64,000 nucleotides of DNA from Prevotella melaninogenica. GTDB lineage: Bacteria > Bacteroidota > Bacteroidia > Bacteroidales > Bacteroidaceae. Position 1 is the stretch's first letter. Each line of letters opens with the position of its first letter. The notes beneath the pieces are model-generated. The model did not search any database, was not told where the DNA came from, and saw nothing but the letters and a program-made list of their open reading frames with translations. Location of the stretch: NCBI RefSeq assembly GCF_013267595.1, contig NZ_CP054010.1, positions 310,001 through 374,000 on the forward strand, read 5' to 3'. A program made the translations under genes and the position numbers. Shown here one piece after another: positions 17,996 to 26,798 of the stretch.

Positions 17996-19093
17996 ATGAT
18001 AAACTATCTCTCACTTCAAAAAATAACAGCATTACATGAATCAGAGATTACTACAGCTGTTAATCAGGTACTACGTTCTGGCTGGTATCTGCAGGGGGAG
18101 CATATAGCTTTATTTGAAAAGAATTATGCACAATACATTGGTACAAAGTACTGTGTAACATGTGGTAATGGGCTTGATACACTCTGTCTTATCTTCCGTG
18201 CCTATATAGAGTTAGGACTTCTCAAAGAAGGTGATGAGGTTATAGTTCCTGCCAATACATATATAGCAACTATCCTTTCTATCACCGAAAACCACCTTAC
18301 CCCTATCCTTGTAGAACCAGATATCAACACTTTAGAGATTGATGAGAAACAGATTGAACAAGCTATCACCTCTCGTACACGTGCCATTATGCTTGTACAC
18401 CTTTATGGAAGATGTGCCTATATGCCTTTCATTGGCGACATTTGTAAACACTATAACCTCTTACTGCTTGAAGATAATGCGCAAGCGCACGGCTGTCACT
18501 TTGGTAACAAACGTACAGGAAGCCTTGGAAATGCAGCCGCACATAGTTTTTATCCAGGCAAGAATCTTGGTGCCTTAGGTGATGCTGGAGCTGTGACAAC
18601 CGATAATGAACAGTTGGTACAGACTATTCGTAGCCTTGCCAACTATGGTTCTACACGCAAATATGAGTTTTCCTTCAAGGGAAAGAATAGCCGTATGGAT
18701 GAAATTCAAGCTGCCGTTCTCAATGTAAAACTCCCCTATCTTGATAAAGAAAACCAACGTAGAAAGCAGATTGCTAAAGCATACTTAGAGGGCATTAACA
18801 ACCCACAAATAAGATTGATAAAGGATAATGACAGAGATAATGTTTATCACATATTCCCTATTCTCTGTCCATCTCGTAATCGTTTGCAACAATATCTCAA
18901 AGATAATGGTATTGAAACGATGATACACTACCCCATTCCACCACATCAGCAAGAGGCTTATAAGGAATGGAATGAGCAACATTATCCTATCACAGAGTTC
19001 ATCCATCAACAAGAACTCTCCCTCCCTTGCAATCCAACAATGACTGATGAAGAAGTTTATCAGATCATTGATAGCATCAATATGTATCAATAA
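17996..19093 (+). CDS. DegT/DnrJ/EryC1 sugar aminotransferase (FdtB/QdtB-like)
   Basis: A 365-aa PLP-dependent aminotransferase. The PLP lysine lies in [18 protein letters not shown], and the preceding [11 protein letters not shown] contributes the Asp that pairs with the cofactor ring nitrogen. The opening NYLSLQKI and GSGWYLQGE-type segment fit FdtB/QdtB enzymes that aminate C3 of dTDP-3-keto-6-deoxyhexose. Together with rfbB and the ketoisomerase it defines a dTDP-3-amino-3,6-dideoxyhexose pathway, probably for surface glycan. Confidence 0.9.
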   Translation: MINYLSLQKITALHESEITTAVNQVLRSGWYLQGEHIALFEKNYAQYIGTKYCVTCGNGLDTLCLIFRAYIELGLLKEGDEVIVPANTYIATILSITENHLTPILVEPDINTLEIDEKQIEQAITSRTRAIMLVHLYGRCAYMPFIGDICKHYNLLLLEDNAQAHGCHFGNKRTGSLGNAAAHSFYPGKNLGALGDAGAVTTDNEQLVQTIRSLANYGSTRKYEFSFKGKNSRMDEIQAAVLNVKLPYLDKENQRRKQIAKAYLEGINNPQIRLIKDNDRDNVYHIFPILCPSRNRLQQYLKDNGIETMIHYPIPPHQQEAYKEWNEQHYPITEFIHQQELSLPCNPTMTDEEVYQIIDSINMYQ

Positions 19094-19109
19094 AACTAAA
19101 CCATAACGT

Positions 19110-20582
19110 ATGAGAAAAATAACCTATATCACATCAACATTCGTTGCGCTAATGGCATTACAGGCGCAACCAATCAATGCTGACAATATTAATAAGGTAC
19201 CAGCAAACCAACTCACCTGCCCTGCAGATGCAGTGACTTTCATCTCGAAACGCCCTAAAGAAACAGAAAGACTTTTCCGCTCAGAAGCTGTTGAGAAGGA
19301 AATACAGAATATTATAAAGAAGTTAACCAATAAACGTTTGGCATGGATGTTTGAGAATTGCTTCCCAAACACACTCGATACTACTGTTCACTATGGTGAG
19401 GAAGCTGATGGAACACCTGATACTTACGTTTATACTGGTGACATTCCTGCTATGTGGCTTCGCGATTCAGGCGCACAAGTGTGGCCATACGTACAATTAG
19501 CAGGAAAGGATAAGAAACTGAAGAAGATGTTAGCTGGTGTTATTAATCGCCAGTTTAAATGTATCAACATCGATCCATATGCTAATGCATTCAATCATAA
19601 GCCAGACCCAAATGGCCGTTGGATGACCGATGAAACGGATATGAAACCGGAGCTACACGAACGTAAGTTTGAGATTGACTCACTCTGTTACCCTATCCGC
19701 CTTGCATATGAATATTGGAAAGTAACAGGCGACACAAGTGTTTTTGGTCCAGAATGGGTTAAGGCAGTAGAGAACATTCTAAAGACTTTCCATGAGCAGC
19801 AGAAGAAAGACGGCAGAGGAACCTATAAGTTCTTACGTGTTACCGACCGTGCACTTGACACAATGAACAATGCAGGTTGGGGTGCACCTGTTAAGCCTGT
19901 AGGACTGATTGCTTCTGCCTTTCGCCCTTCAGACGATGCGACGACTCTACAATTTCTTGTTCCATCAAACTTCATGGCAGTATCTTCTCTTCGCAAAGCA
20001 GCAGAGATTTTAACCAAGGTAAATAAGAATACAGTTCTTGCTACTCAATGTACCGACCTTGCTAATGAGGTAAATGATGCTTTACAGAAGTATGCTGTAT
20101 ACGAACATCCTAAATATGGTAAGATATATGCTTATGAAGTAGATGGCTTTGGCAGCTACTTCTTAATGGATGATGCCAACGTACCAAGTCTGTTAGCTAT
20201 GCCATATCTTGGTGATGTAAGCGTAGACGACCCAATCTATCAGAACACTCGCCGTTATGTATGGAGTGAGGATAATCCTTATTTCCATCGTGGTAAGGCT
20301 GGCGAGGGTATTGGTGGTCCACATATTGGTAACGATATGATATGGCCAATGTCTATCATGATGCGGGCTTTCACATCAAAAGATGATAAGGAAATTCGAC
20401 AGTGCATTGAAATATTAATGAATACTGATGCCGGAACAGGCTTTATCCACGAGAGTTTTTATAAGGATGATGCTAACAAATTTACACGTGAGTGGTTTGC
20501 ATGGCAAAATACTTTATTTGGTGAACTCATCGTTAAGTTAGTAAACGATGGCAAACTTGGTTTGCTCAATAGTATAAAATAG
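19110..20582 (+). CDS. GH125 exo-alpha-1,6-mannosidase
   Basis: A 490-aa secreted glycosidase of family GH125 (formerly DUF1237). A signal peptide is cleaved near residue 24. Diagnostic blocks are TYVYTGDIPAMWLRDSGAQ, INIDPYANAFN, DETDMKPELHERKFEIDSL and IGNDMIWPMSIMMRA. Characterised members remove alpha-1,6-mannose from N-glycan-like substrates. It starts 16 bp after the aminotransferase gene and may be carried on the same transcript. Its role is likely host or yeast mannan breakdown in the periplasm. Confidence 0.9.
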   Translation: MRKITYITSTFVALMALQAQPINADNINKVPANQLTCPADAVTFISKRPKETERLFRSEAVEKEIQNIIKKLTNKRLAWMFENCFPNTLDTTVHYGEEADGTPDTYVYTGDIPAMWLRDSGAQVWPYVQLAGKDKKLKKMLAGVINRQFKCINIDPYANAFNHKPDPNGRWMTDETDMKPELHERKFEIDSLCYPIRLAYEYWKVTGDTSVFGPEWVKAVENILKTFHEQQKKDGRGTYKFLRVTDRALDTMNNAGWGAPVKPVGLIASAFRPSDDATTLQFLVPSNFMAVSSLRKAAEILTKVNKNTVLATQCTDLANEVNDALQKYAVYEHPKYGKIYAYEVDGFGSYFLMDDANVPSLLAMPYLGDVSVDDPIYQNTRRYVWSEDNPYFHRGKAGEGIGGPHIGNDMIWPMSIMMRAFTSKDDKEIRQCIEILMNTDAGTGFIHESFYKDDANKFTREWFAWQNTLFGELIVKLVNDGKLGLLNSIK

Positions 20583-20686
20583 ACCAGTAAAGGCACAATT
20601 GTAGAGACATTTCAAAAGTTAGGAGATTAAATCTTAATATTTACCTTATTTAACATTGTATATTTGGAAATATAACAAGATTTAGA

Positions 20687-20694
20687 TATTTTTG
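20687..20694 (+). promoter_or_regulatory. Promoter of candidate small RNA
   Basis: The -7 box TATTTTTG (20687-20694) is preceded by TTTG at 20663-20666, giving a 20-bp gap. This matches the full Bacteroidetes -33/-7 pattern. No coding frame follows. Confidence 0.6.
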
Positions 20695-20698
20695 CAAC

Positions 20699-20797
20699 GT
20701 ATTTTTCATGGTATTAGATTATTAAGGTTAGAAGATTAGTTGTCGTGAGACAAGTAATCTTTCAGTCCCAGACCAACAGTTTGGGACTTTTTATTTT
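20699..20797 (+). ncRNA. Candidate small RNA with its own terminator
   Basis: Downstream of a -33/-7 promoter, about 98 nt run to a rho-independent terminator. The first half is unstructured (TTTTTCATGGTATTAGATT). AAGATTAGTTGTC (20732-20744) pairs with GACAAGTAATCTT (20749-20761), one mismatch, around a GTGA loop. The terminator stem is AGTCCCA (20764-20770) with TGGGACT (20782-20788), then a T-rich tail. No start codon with a usable frame is present. It could also be an untranslated leader whose message ends early. The identity is unknown. Confidence 0.6.
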
Positions 20798-20964
20798 TAA
20801 TATACTATGACTTTATTGTCTTAACAAATCGAAATAACAAAGTCTTGAAAAACCTCATTAAGTATAGAAGATGATGCTTCTGTTAGCTTCTAAAAGCGAA
20901 GCATCATTTAGGAGTTGTAACAAAAATCATACTTCATAGATAAAACAAGATTTTATAGTACGAT

Positions 20965-21001
20965 AAAAGAGCCAGTTTTCTATTAGAGAACTGGCTCTTT
21001 T
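20965..21001. terminator. Bidirectional terminator before the yihY 3' end
   Basis: AAAAGAGCCAGTT (20965-20977) and AACTGGCTCTTTT (20989-21001) are perfect complements around an 11-base loop, with A- and T-runs on either side. It would stop both rightward and leftward transcripts. Between it and the small RNA lies another stem, ATGATGCTTC with GAAGCATCAT (about 20872-20911), of unknown use. Confidence 0.8.
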
Positions 21002-21111
21002 ATTATGTTATCATATTCGTTTGGAAGAGAATATCAGATGGTTTAGTGTTACAATATTATCCTTCTTAAAAAACAATCAACGAAGTATACCACTAAATCT
21101 AAAATAATCCT

Positions 21112-22458
21112 TTAATTCTCTGAATAACTTATTAGTTCTTTAATATTGATTGATTTCAACTCATTAAGATAAATCTCGCGTATACTTCCCACCCTATCAT
21201 ATATGTCATGGTTCCATGCTTTTTTAGGAGAGAAACCTAAAAGCGCAAAATCAGATGCTGGAGTAGATTCTAAACGAGCAATCATTTCACCTACAGTTAT
21301 GTTATTTGTATCGTGCGTAGGCGTATAAGTTACTTCATCAGAAGTAGGTGAAAAGTTCTCCGAGATGAGATTAACCTCTTTTAATCTATAGAGAATATCC
21401 GTCATCACACGAATAGGAATATGCGTTTCAGACTTTATTTGTAATGCAGTCTGAGGCTTTTGGTCATTTGCAAAACGTTGACAGATATGGCTCAATACAG
21501 TCGCACACAGTATTAAAAGGTCATTATGACATATATCTTCTGTATCTATCAGACACTCATAGTACTCTAAATTTTGATTAAAATAACAGAGTTCTGCACA
21601 GAATAGACAGATATACCACGATGCAAGTATCCACAACATAAACAGTGGAAGTGCTGCAAACGAACCATAAATGGCATTATAACTTGTAAGGAAAATCTGT
21701 CCATGTATATAAACCGCTTGTAAGCAAAGCATAGCGATACTGGCTATCATCGCAGGAGCAACTGTCTTCGTAATCTTAACCTTCGCATTGGGCATGAAAA
21801 CATAAAGCACAATGAACATAAGCGTAAGGATAGCCCATGGCACGAGAAAACGAAGTGAAAAGCTCGCAATGGTACCGAGAAAGCGTAAACCATTTAGGTT
21901 CTCAACAAAGCTATAGAAATAGATGCTAAGTCCTGAAAGAATGATAATGCTAATAGGTACGAGAAACATTAAAGCCGTATAGTCTATGACTATCCTACTG
22001 AGAGGGCGACTATCTTTAACCTGCCATATATTATCAAAAGTAGTCTCTACCGTTCTGATCAGAGAGAAAACACTATAAAACATTATCATCAGTCCTATTC
22101 CAATAAAGAGTCCAGTCTTAGCATGAACAAGGTAAGACTGCGTAAGCTTTAACAGCCAAGTAGCCGCTTCGGGTTGTGCAGACAACATCTCACGAAACTG
22201 TTTTTCGAGAAACTGCCCAAAACCAAAGCCATTTGCAATAGCAAAAATCATAGATGCTATAGGCACGATTGCCATTATCGTAGAAAACGAAAGTTGTGCC
22301 GTGGAAGCAGCATGATCGCGCACAAAAAAGAATTTGACAGTCAGATAAAACTTCTGAAACTGTCTGATTAGCATATTTCTACGCTTTGAACTATGCTCAG
22401 TTTTCATGAACATACCAACAGTTAAGAAGTACTTAATGCTTTCTATATCTATCTTCAT
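21112..22458 (-). CDS. YihY/BrkB-family inner-membrane protein
   Basis: A 448-aa YihY (formerly misnamed RNase BN) family member. A cytoplasmic N-terminus carries the RDHAASTAQLSFSTIMAIVP block typical of the family, then about six transmembrane segments, with FDNIWQVKDSRP in the first loop and YGSFAALPLFMLWI in the last. The extra C-terminal domain of about 140 residues resembles a winged helix and includes TALQIKSETHIPIRV. Family function is not settled. It is transcribed alone, ending at the terminator near 20980. Confidence 0.85.
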   Translation of the reverse strand: MKIDIESIKYFLTVGMFMKTEHSSKRRNMLIRQFQKFYLTVKFFFVRDHAASTAQLSFSTIMAIVPIASMIFAIANGFGFGQFLEKQFREMLSAQPEAATWLLKLTQSYLVHAKTGLFIGIGLMIMFYSVFSLIRTVETTFDNIWQVKDSRPLSRIVIDYTALMFLVPISIIILSGLSIYFYSFVENLNGLRFLGTIASFSLRFLVPWAILTLMFIVLYVFMPNAKVKITKTVAPAMIASIAMLCLQAVYIHGQIFLTSYNAIYGSFAALPLFMLWILASWYICLFCAELCYFNQNLEYYECLIDTEDICHNDLLILCATVLSHICQRFANDQKPQTALQIKSETHIPIRVMTDILYRLKEVNLISENFSPTSDEVTYTPTHDTNNITVGEMIARLESTPASDFALLGFSPKKAWNHDIYDRVGSIREIYLNELKSINIKELISYSEN

Positions 22459-22665
22459 TATGGTTTCTTATTTCAGAAAAGAGTAGGAGTTATTATGCAA
22501 ACTTAATAAAAAAAAGCGAAATTAGCAACAATTACACCTATTTATAATAATAACACTAACGAGATTCATCCAAAACAATAAGTCTACTTTTAGTTACTTC
22601 TTCTCATCATCTTGTAAAGTTAATAATCCTCGTCTTGTAATAAAAATTCATATCCTTAATTTTAA

Positions 22666-22753
22666 ACAAGGCTTAATAGCGTTCGAATTAAGGCTTAATT
22701 GGCATCCAAAAGACGCCCTTTTACGATGCTGTTAACGCCCTTTTGAAGGCTAA
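22666..22753 (-). repeat. 4 x 22-bp intergenic array, family A, copy 2
   Basis: Read on the minus strand, units are 22732-22753, 22710-22731, 22688-22709 and 22666-22687. The first two keep the AAAAGGGCGT core; the last two are degenerate and share TTAAGCCTT. It lies in the 530-bp gap between the MBOAT operon terminator and the yihY start. The rest of the gap is AT-rich with no recognisable gene. Confidence 0.75.
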
Positions 22754-22924
22754 TTAAGCACCTATTACCAAGCACTTTTATAATTAACTGATAGTCTGTT
22801 AGTTGCAAAGCTCCATATTAAGACTTTTATTTTGCTTATTTAAAGCATATCTACCCAGCTTTTTGTAAGTATTTTTTCGCAAGGCAAAGACAGCTATCAA
22901 CGTAGATTATAAGAAGCAAATAAA

Positions 22925-22971
22925 ACAGCGCATACAGTTAATCTAACATTTAGTTTAACCCTATGCGCTGT
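22925..22971 (-). terminator. Terminator of the MBOAT operon
   Basis: ACAGCGCATA (22925-22934) pairs with TATGCGCTGT (22962-22971), and an inner GTTAA/TTTAAC pairing shortens the loop. The reverse strand continues into a short T-run. It lies 20 bp past the MBOAT stop. Confidence 0.7.
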
Positions 22972-22990
22972 CTTTTATATCAAGAGCCAA

Positions 22991-24538
22991 TTAGAACTGG
23001 AAGTAAATAAATGGCTGTATATCAGAACTCTTTACCTGCATAATAATAAAGATAACAATCGTAATTGCAATTGCAGAGAGTAAGACACCACCCTTCTCTA
23101 AGATACGAACACAACGGTTTTGCCATGAGTCTGGAATCCAATGTGTCAGAAGCGCAAATATCATCAGTAAGAATACATACTTATACCCCATAAAGACGTC
23201 AGGAAGTACGGAAGGATTGAACTTCGTAAACATTTGCTTTACCATAACCCACACTGCATCAAAGTCCTTGCAACGGAAGAACAACCATGTGAAACAGAGA
23301 ACGTGGAAAGTAATAAATACTGAAATAAACCGACGAAGACCAGATGGATGATAACGACGATCGTGCTTCAAAACAGTCTGAGACCAGAACTTATGTACAC
23401 AAACCAATGCACCATGCAAGACACCCCAAACAATGAAGTTCAACGAAGCTCCGTGCCAAAGACCGCAAGCTGTCATAGCCACCATCTGATTGAAATACAT
23501 ACGAAGTGTTCCCTTCTTGTTTCCACCAAGTGAGATATAGACATAATCACGAATCCAAGTTGAAAGCGAAATATGCCAACGACGCCAGAAATCAGTCATG
23601 GAATCGGCTGTAAGCGGTGCATTGAAGTTCATTGGAATCTTAAATCCAAGCAGCAATGCAATACCAATTGCCATATCAGAATAGCCAGAGAAGTCGCAGT
23701 AAATCTGAATACAGTAGCCATAAAGACCAAGAAGAACCTCGCCACCAGAGAAGAGCGTTGGGTTGTCAAAGATACGATCTACAAAGTTTTGTGAGATATA
23801 ATCAGAGATAACCGCTTTCTTAAAAAGACCAATGATAATAAAGAATACTCCCTGAGCAAACATCTCACGGCTGATATGTAATGGTTTGCGAATCTGTGGT
23901 CCGAAGTCTGTTGCACGCGTAATCGGACCAGCAAGAAGTGTTGGGAAGAAGCTGACATAGAACGCATAGTCAAGTAATGACTCCATTGGCTCAGCCTTCT
24001 TTCTGTATATGTCTACAACGTATGAAATTGTCTTAAAGGTGTAGAAACTAATTCCTACTGGTAAGAAAATATCCCAAGGTTGGAAGTTTCCACCAATCAT
24101 CTGTGTAACCATTCCAGCAAAGAAGTTGGTATACTTAAAGTAAGCCAACAATCCAAGGTCTATCAACAGTGTCAAAGCCAACCACAACTTAGGATGCTTT
24201 CCCTTAGCAACACGTCTTGCAATATAGAAGTCGCTGACAGTTACGATAAGTAACAATAGGAAATAGAAGCTACTACTCTTATAAAAGAAATAATAAGAGA
24301 AGAGCGTCACAAAGAGAAGTCTTGCATCAACCTTGTTTCGCAGACAGTAATAACCTATCATAAAGACAAGGAAGATAAAAAGGAATGCACCTGATGAGAA
24401 AAGGAGCGGTTCGCGTGGATTATAGAGTAGGATATCAGCTACCTTTGTAAAATCAAGGCCTGAGACATATGACTCTATATTCTGTAGGAAGATTTTTAAT
24501 ATAGCCATGAATTGGCTAAACAAATTACTTAAATCCAT
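22991..24538 (-). CDS. MBOAT-family membrane O-acyltransferase (AlgI/PatA-like)
   Basis: A 515-aa polytopic MBOAT protein with about 10-12 membrane segments. The catalytic His lies in CGLWHGASLNFIVWG. Other family blocks are PVGISFYTFKTISYVVD, YCIQIYCDFSGYSDMAIG and FWRRWHISLSTWIRDYVY. AlgI-type proteins pass acyl groups across the inner membrane for polysaccharide O-acetylation. The SGNH protein encoded just upstream (28 bp) is the expected partner that transfers the group to the glycan. Confidence 0.92.
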   Translation of the reverse strand: MDLSNLFSQFMAILKIFLQNIESYVSGLDFTKVADILLYNPREPLLFSSGAFLFIFLVFMIGYYCLRNKVDARLLFVTLFSYYFFYKSSSFYFLLLLIVTVSDFYIARRVAKGKHPKLWLALTLLIDLGLLAYFKYTNFFAGMVTQMIGGNFQPWDIFLPVGISFYTFKTISYVVDIYRKKAEPMESLLDYAFYVSFFPTLLAGPITRATDFGPQIRKPLHISREMFAQGVFFIIIGLFKKAVISDYISQNFVDRIFDNPTLFSGGEVLLGLYGYCIQIYCDFSGYSDMAIGIALLLGFKIPMNFNAPLTADSMTDFWRRWHISLSTWIRDYVYISLGGNKKGTLRMYFNQMVAMTACGLWHGASLNFIVWGVLHGALVCVHKFWSQTVLKHDRRYHPSGLRRFISVFITFHVLCFTWLFFRCKDFDAVWVMVKQMFTKFNPSVLPDVFMGYKYVFLLMIFALLTHWIPDSWQNRCVRILEKGGVLLSAIAITIVIFIIMQVKSSDIQPFIYFQF

Positions 24539-24565
24539 CTGTTTCTATGTTGTACTAATAAATAC

Positions 24566-25969
24566 TTACTCTTCAGCCAGTTTCTCACGTCTTGTATAAT
24601 TCTTTTGTCCTGCTACAATAGACTTGAAAATACGCTGACTGACATATTTACCACCTTTATAATTAATGTGTACATAATCCTTTGTACCCATACTCTGTTC
24701 GTCTACGATGCGCATCATCGTACTTGGACCACCCATAGCACGGAAAAGATTATAGAAGCCGACATGGCTATCGGCAGCAAGTTGTTCTTGATAGCCCACC
24801 AACATCTCAACCCCCTTCATTGTACCATCAGGTGAAGTCTTTGAGCCACGGTCAGGACTACTAACAATAAGAATGCTCGTTTCAGGGAAACACTTGTGGA
24901 AGAGGTCTACAACAAGCTTCATGTCAGCCATATACTTCTTCAATCGCTCAGGCGTTGTCTCTGCATCTACAGCATTGACACCAAACTGAAATACAATAAG
25001 ATCATACGGACGAACAAGAGCAAATTCCTTCAACATCTGTTCTGGAAGTTTTGCTAATGATGTTCCAGAAGAGCCACGCATACTGAAGTTGTCAACAACA
25101 ATTCCTTCGCGTCCCTCTTGTGATGTACCAAAGAGAACAGTATTAGAACCATTCACCTTTATTGTTGCATGAGAAGTAACACCATCCATCTTTACTGCTT
25201 GTACTGCTGCCGACGGATTGACACGCTGCGTACTTGTCTTACCACCATCTATCTCAAAGGTTACGTTTGCACCACCCTTTGAACGAAGGTAGAGCCATGT
25301 GCTTGCCCATTTCTCAGTTCGACTGTAGTCATGAGACAATGAAAAAGGAGCATAAGACATAGTAGCTTGTCCATTCATTGTATAGTAACGCTCCGCAATA
25401 CCAGCTTGATTAACATCATAACTTGCAGGTTTCTTAACCATATGTTCAGTAAGTCCCGTGAATTTATTATCCACTGTATGCTTGTATTGGTCAAGATCAT
25501 TACCAGCATCTATCCAACCTACGCCATAACCACCATACTGCTTCTGGAGGTCTTCACGTAAATCAGCTAATAAGATGTCTCCTTCTATATATGAATCACC
25601 AAAATAGGCAATACGAACAGGACGACCAACTGCCTGCTTCTGAGCCAACAAATTAAGTTGACTATAAAAATGATCAAGTCCACCAGGTTTACCTGCAGAA
25701 TAATCAACGATACGCTCTGTACCCTTAGGCCATTCTTCCTTAAAATCTATAACCTTTCCATCTTTATCGTAAGCAACAATAGCTGAAGGTTTCTTTGGGG
25801 AAGGTATGACGTCTTCAAGTACTTTTTTCTTTTGTGCAAGATCACTCAGAATGTCTATCTCTCGAAGCTTCGTATCTCCTATCTTGAAGGTAGGAAAAAA
25901 ATGAAGCAGAAAAAGAAACAATGCTACTAATAATGTTAGCAGCAATGTCTTATATGCATTATCTTTCAT
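24566..25969 (-). CDS. Periplasmic SGNH/GDSL hydrolase, O-acetyltransferase partner
   Basis: A 467-aa SGNH-fold protein with an N-terminal membrane anchor (about residues 8-25). Block I is AYFGDSYIEGD with the catalytic Ser, block III is VFQFGVNAVD with the Gly/Asn pair, and the Asp-His pair is in DYVHINYKGG. A middle beta-rich domain separates blocks I and III, and may bind carbohydrate. With MBOAT it forms an AlgI/AlgJ-like acylation pair acting in the periplasm. A TetR gene lies 70 bp upstream in the same direction. Confidence 0.85.
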   Translation of the reverse strand: MKDNAYKTLLLTLLVALFLFLLHFFPTFKIGDTKLREIDILSDLAQKKKVLEDVIPSPKKPSAIVAYDKDGKVIDFKEEWPKGTERIVDYSAGKPGGLDHFYSQLNLLAQKQAVGRPVRIAYFGDSYIEGDILLADLREDLQKQYGGYGVGWIDAGNDLDQYKHTVDNKFTGLTEHMVKKPASYDVNQAGIAERYYTMNGQATMSYAPFSLSHDYSRTEKWASTWLYLRSKGGANVTFEIDGGKTSTQRVNPSAAVQAVKMDGVTSHATIKVNGSNTVLFGTSQEGREGIVVDNFSMRGSSGTSLAKLPEQMLKEFALVRPYDLIVFQFGVNAVDAETTPERLKKYMADMKLVVDLFHKCFPETSILIVSSPDRGSKTSPDGTMKGVEMLVGYQEQLAADSHVGFYNLFRAMGGPSTMMRIVDEQSMGTKDYVHINYKGGKYVSQRIFKSIVAGQKNYTRREKLAEE

Positions 25970-26039
25970 TTACTAATTATCGTTTACCTAAATGCATCAC
26001 TTTTGAAATGCAAAAAATATAGTATGTTGATTATTCACT

Positions 26040-26675
26040 TTATGACAAGGGAAGAGAATTTAGTTCTTCATCCAACAACTTAACACCTTTCATTGTGCAA
26101 TAAGCGCGTATAAAGAATAATATACTAACATGTGCCAGTTCCTTTATATCGTACTTCTTATAAAGATATTGATTCATAATAGCATTCTGTAAAGCAACTG
26201 TCATTGTACGTACAATATTATAATTTAAATTAGGAAGGAACAAACCTTCATCTATACCACGCTGTATAAAAGCATGGGCATCAGATTCTCTTTCATCATG
26301 CAACCTATGAACATAAGCCAATAACTCTGGATATTTATGTATTTCTTCAAAGAAGAGAGGGTTAATCTGACTAAACTCTTCTAAGCGGAAACGGCTGATT
26401 TCTATAATTATATTTATTACGTTCGATCCAGTTCTGCCTATCTCGTCCATCCGTCGTTTCTCTCTTTGCTTATCACGTCGCACGACTTCTAACAGCAATT
26501 CTTCCTTATTGCTGTATATTTCATAGAGTGTACGCTTTGATATTTTAAGTTCATTGGCAATATCATCCATCTTAACACTCCTTATTCCATGTTTATGGAA
26601 AAGGTTTATGGCAGTAATGAGAATCTTCTCTTTAAGTTCTTGCCGATAAGTGGTTTCTGTAGCTGTATTATACAT
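26040..26675 (-). CDS. TetR/AcrR-family transcriptional regulator
   Basis: A 211-aa TetR-type regulator. The HTH is at residues 34-58 (MDDIANELKISKRTLYEIYS), and the C-terminal ligand domain is all-helical. It precedes the SGNH and MBOAT genes in the same orientation and is divergent from maeB, so either could be its target. No clear palindromic operator was seen in the 120-bp intergenic region. The ligand is unknown. Confidence 0.9.
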   Translation of the reverse strand: MYNTATETTYRQELKEKILITAINLFHKHGIRSVKMDDIANELKISKRTLYEIYSNKEELLLEVVRRDKQREKRRMDEIGRTGSNVINIIIEISRFRLEEFSQINPLFFEEIHKYPELLAYVHRLHDERESDAHAFIQRGIDEGLFLPNLNYNIVRTMTVALQNAIMNQYLYKKYDIKELAHVSILFFIRAYCTMKGVKLLDEELNSLPLS

Positions 26676-26693
26676 TAAACTTTATTTTTGCGA

Positions 26694-26701
26694 CAAAATT
26701 A
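26694..26701 (-). promoter_or_regulatory. -7 box for the TetR gene
   Basis: Reverse-strand TAATTTTG matches TAnnTTTG and lies 19 bp before the TetR start. Confidence 0.5.
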
Positions 26702-26744
26702 CAAAAAACTTTCATAATGGCATCTGTTTTAGAGTGGATTTTAC

Positions 26745-26752
26745 TAACTTTG
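26745..26752 (+). promoter_or_regulatory. -7 box for maeB
   Basis: TAACTTTG lies 46 bp before the maeB ATG. It is divergent from the TetR promoter and separated from it by 43 bp, so a repressor bound between them could control both. Confidence 0.55.
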
Positions 26753-26798
26753 TAAGTCAAATATACATTTTTGTAATATTAAAAGTAAAAGATTAACT

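Noticed and set aside
20872-20911. Possible sixth family A array near the small RNA
   Set aside because: Only one unit-like stretch (TTAGCTTCTAAAAG) is present, within a simple stem; no 22-bp series could be laid out.
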